Assembly: GCA_017537905.1 (NCBI GenBank)
Contig: JAFYJX010000043.1
Location: 1-7,500, forward strand
Reading direction: 5' to 3'
Source: Clostridiales bacterium
Lineage (GTDB): Bacteria > Bacillota_A > Clostridia > Saccharofermentanales > Saccharofermentanaceae
Length of the DNA: 7,500 bases
The first letter of the stretch is position 1. Each line of letters opens with the position of its first letter. Under the pieces are notes generated by a model. That model saw only the letters and a program-made list of their open reading frames with translations, made no database searches and was not told the origin of the DNA. A program made the position numbers and the translations under genes. Positions 6,215-7,500 of this stretch are shown piece by piece.

Positions 6215-7500
6215 ATGCTTACTTTTTTGGGCAGAGGTTCTGCATTTGCAGACGAACACAACAGCGCCTTTTTCATCGATAACGGCAATCTTATCCTTAT
6301 CGATTGTCCGATGAGTTCTTTCGAGAAACTCAACGACATGAACCTCACGCTGTTCGACCACATCTACCTGCTGGTCACGCACACACACGGGGATCATGTG
6401 AGCGGCATAGGGATGCTCGTAGATCTCCTGCAGTTTTCTGTAAGGACGCCTATAACTATCGTCGCACCTTCAAAGGAAGTCGAGGGCGATCTTTTCTATC
6501 TGCTCTCGAGGATCGAAGGATGCAATGAATCATGGTATGAACTGATCAATACCGAAGAGCTTGATGCAGATTGGTTCGTATGCTCGATCCAGACGACACA
6601 CACCGAAGAACTCTCAGGAAAGTGCTTCGGTTACTGCTTCACCATTGACGGCAACAGAGTAGTTTATACGGGCGATACAAATACACTCGTTCCCTATGAG
6701 AAATATATTTCTGACGGCGCATATTTATTTACGGAAGTGTCTGCTTATAAGTCGCCGGTCCACTTGTACTGTGTAGATATTCACGATAAGATCCAGTCCT
6801 ACATTTCGCGCGGTGTCCATGTATATCTGATGCACATGGATGACGAAAAGAGAATAGGTGAAGTGTTAAGCGATACGGGCGCCGAGTTCGCGCCACTCGA
6901 GAAGAGGGCCTTCATGGTTCAGGATACAGCGAGAATGCTCGACGGCATCTATAATATCTCCGACAGCCTCTATAAGGATATGTGCATGAATAACAACAAG
7001 GATCATCAGTTGTTGTTCTCATATCTTACCGATCTCGGCAAGACGCTCGTTGATGCCGACAGGGCAAGCTTCTGGAAGTGGGATAAGAGAAAGAATCAGA
7101 TCTGGACGATGTCCGCAACAGGTGTCGATAAGATCGTTATCCCTGACAACTCCGGTCTTGTCGGAAAGGCTTTGAGGACCAAGACAACAGTTATTACAAA
7201 CGACCCTTATAACGATCCTGATTTCAATAACGAGATCGATCTTCAGACAGGTTATAAGACCAGATCTGTTCTTGTTCTGCCCGTTGCCGATATTAACGGC
7301 GATTTCATAGGTGCGTTGCAGCTCATAAACAAGAATGACGAGCTTGGTTTTGATGAAGAGGAAGACCCCAAGAAATTATCACTTGCAGCTCTCGTCTGCG
7401 GCATCGCATTGGAATCTGAAACATTCCTCGAAGATTCACATCACGACAGGCTTACAGGACTTAAGAACAGGATGGGCTTCTACTACGATTTCGCAAAGCG
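6215..7500 (+). CDS. MBL-fold / GAF / GGDEF fusion protein (3' truncated)
   Basis: The frame is open from the ATG at 6215 to the window end, giving 428 residues of an incomplete protein. Residues 1 to about 235 are a metallo-beta-lactamase fold with an intact two-metal set: THTHGDH (His55, His57, Asp59, His60), His128 (TTHTE), Asp153 (YTGDTN) and His206 (YLMHMD); the arrangement resembles RNase Z-like hydrolases. A GAF domain follows (about 248-402; SYLTDLGKTLVDADRASFW, SGLVGKAL, RSVLVLPVAD, GALQLINKND). At 408 the signature of a GGDEF domain begins (HHDRLTGLKNRMGF), so the protein is probably a diguanylate cyclase making c-di-GMP. The GGDEF active-site loop lies beyond the window and cannot be checked. 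No membrane segment or signal peptide is seen, so it should be cytoplasmic. Its tight coupling to the adenylate cyclase suggests a shared pathway. What the MBL domain cleaves is unknown. Confidence 0.88.
   Translation, partial: MLTFLGRGSAFADEHNSAFFIDNGNLILIDCPMSSFEKLNDMNLTLFDHIYLLVTHTHGDHVSGIGMLVDLLQFSVRTPITIVAPSKEVEGDLFYLLSRIEGCNESWYELINTEELDADWFVCSIQTTHTEELSGKCFGYCFTIDGNRVVYTGDTNTLVPYEKYISDGAYLFTEVSAYKSPVHLYCVDIHDKIQSYISRGVHVYLMHMDDEKRIGEVLSDTGAEFAPLEKRAFMVQDTARMLDGIYNISDSLYKDMCMNNNKDHQLLFSYLTDLGKTLVDADRASFWKWDKRKNQIWTMSATGVDKIVIPDNSGLVGKALRTKTTVITNDPYNDPDFNNEIDLQTGYKTRSVLVLPVADINGDFIGALQLINKNDELGFDEEEDPKKLSLAALVCGIALESETFLEDSHHDRLTGLKNRMGFYYDFAK

Noticed and set aside
6304..6528. Alternative + strand frame inside the MBL region
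   Set aside because: It overlaps the MBL metal-binding motif frame, which is strongly supported; the alternative encodes an Arg/His-rich sequence with no family resemblance.

Overview
The window reads as chromosomal DNA from a Gram-positive bacterium, most likely a member of the Clostridia (Bacillota). The evidence is near-consensus TATAAT boxes with TG extensions, strong Shine-Dalgarno (SD) sites, intermediate base composition, and type II membrane proteins carrying long Thr/Pro linkers of the kind common in clostridial envelope proteins. No gene pins down a genus. Every convincing gene is on the + strand.

Left part (1-4373): a tandem family of membrane-anchored FecR-domain 'stalk' proteins. 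In order it holds the 3' end of one copy with a Gly/Asn-repeat tail (1-309), a terminator, a shortened and diverged copy (546-1247), a frameshifted relic of another copy (about 1274-1391), and two full copies (1520-2941 and 3060-4373). The full copies are about 83% identical over their first 260 residues by hand count, but their C-terminal tips are unrelated. The three intact copies beginning in the window each have a TG-extended -10 upstream, and clear hairpin terminators follow the first partial copy and the 1520-2941 copy, so several copies look like separate transcription units.

Right part (4407-7500): a 601-residue class III adenylate cyclase with an extracytoplasmic CHASE2 sensor and three further membrane segments. 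It is followed after 2 nt by a metallo-beta-lactamase-fold/GAF/GGDEF protein that runs off the window end. No terminator is visible between the last FecR copy and the cyclase, so these three genes may share a transcript.

Working model (inference): a set of cell-surface FecR stalks with different tips feeds an outside signal to the CHASE2 cyclase, giving cAMP. The coupled MBL-GAF-GGDEF protein links this to c-di-GMP. The FecR/CHASE2/cyclase parts are known families. The tandem tip-swapped array with decaying copies, placed next to two second-messenger enzymes, is the part most worth following up.
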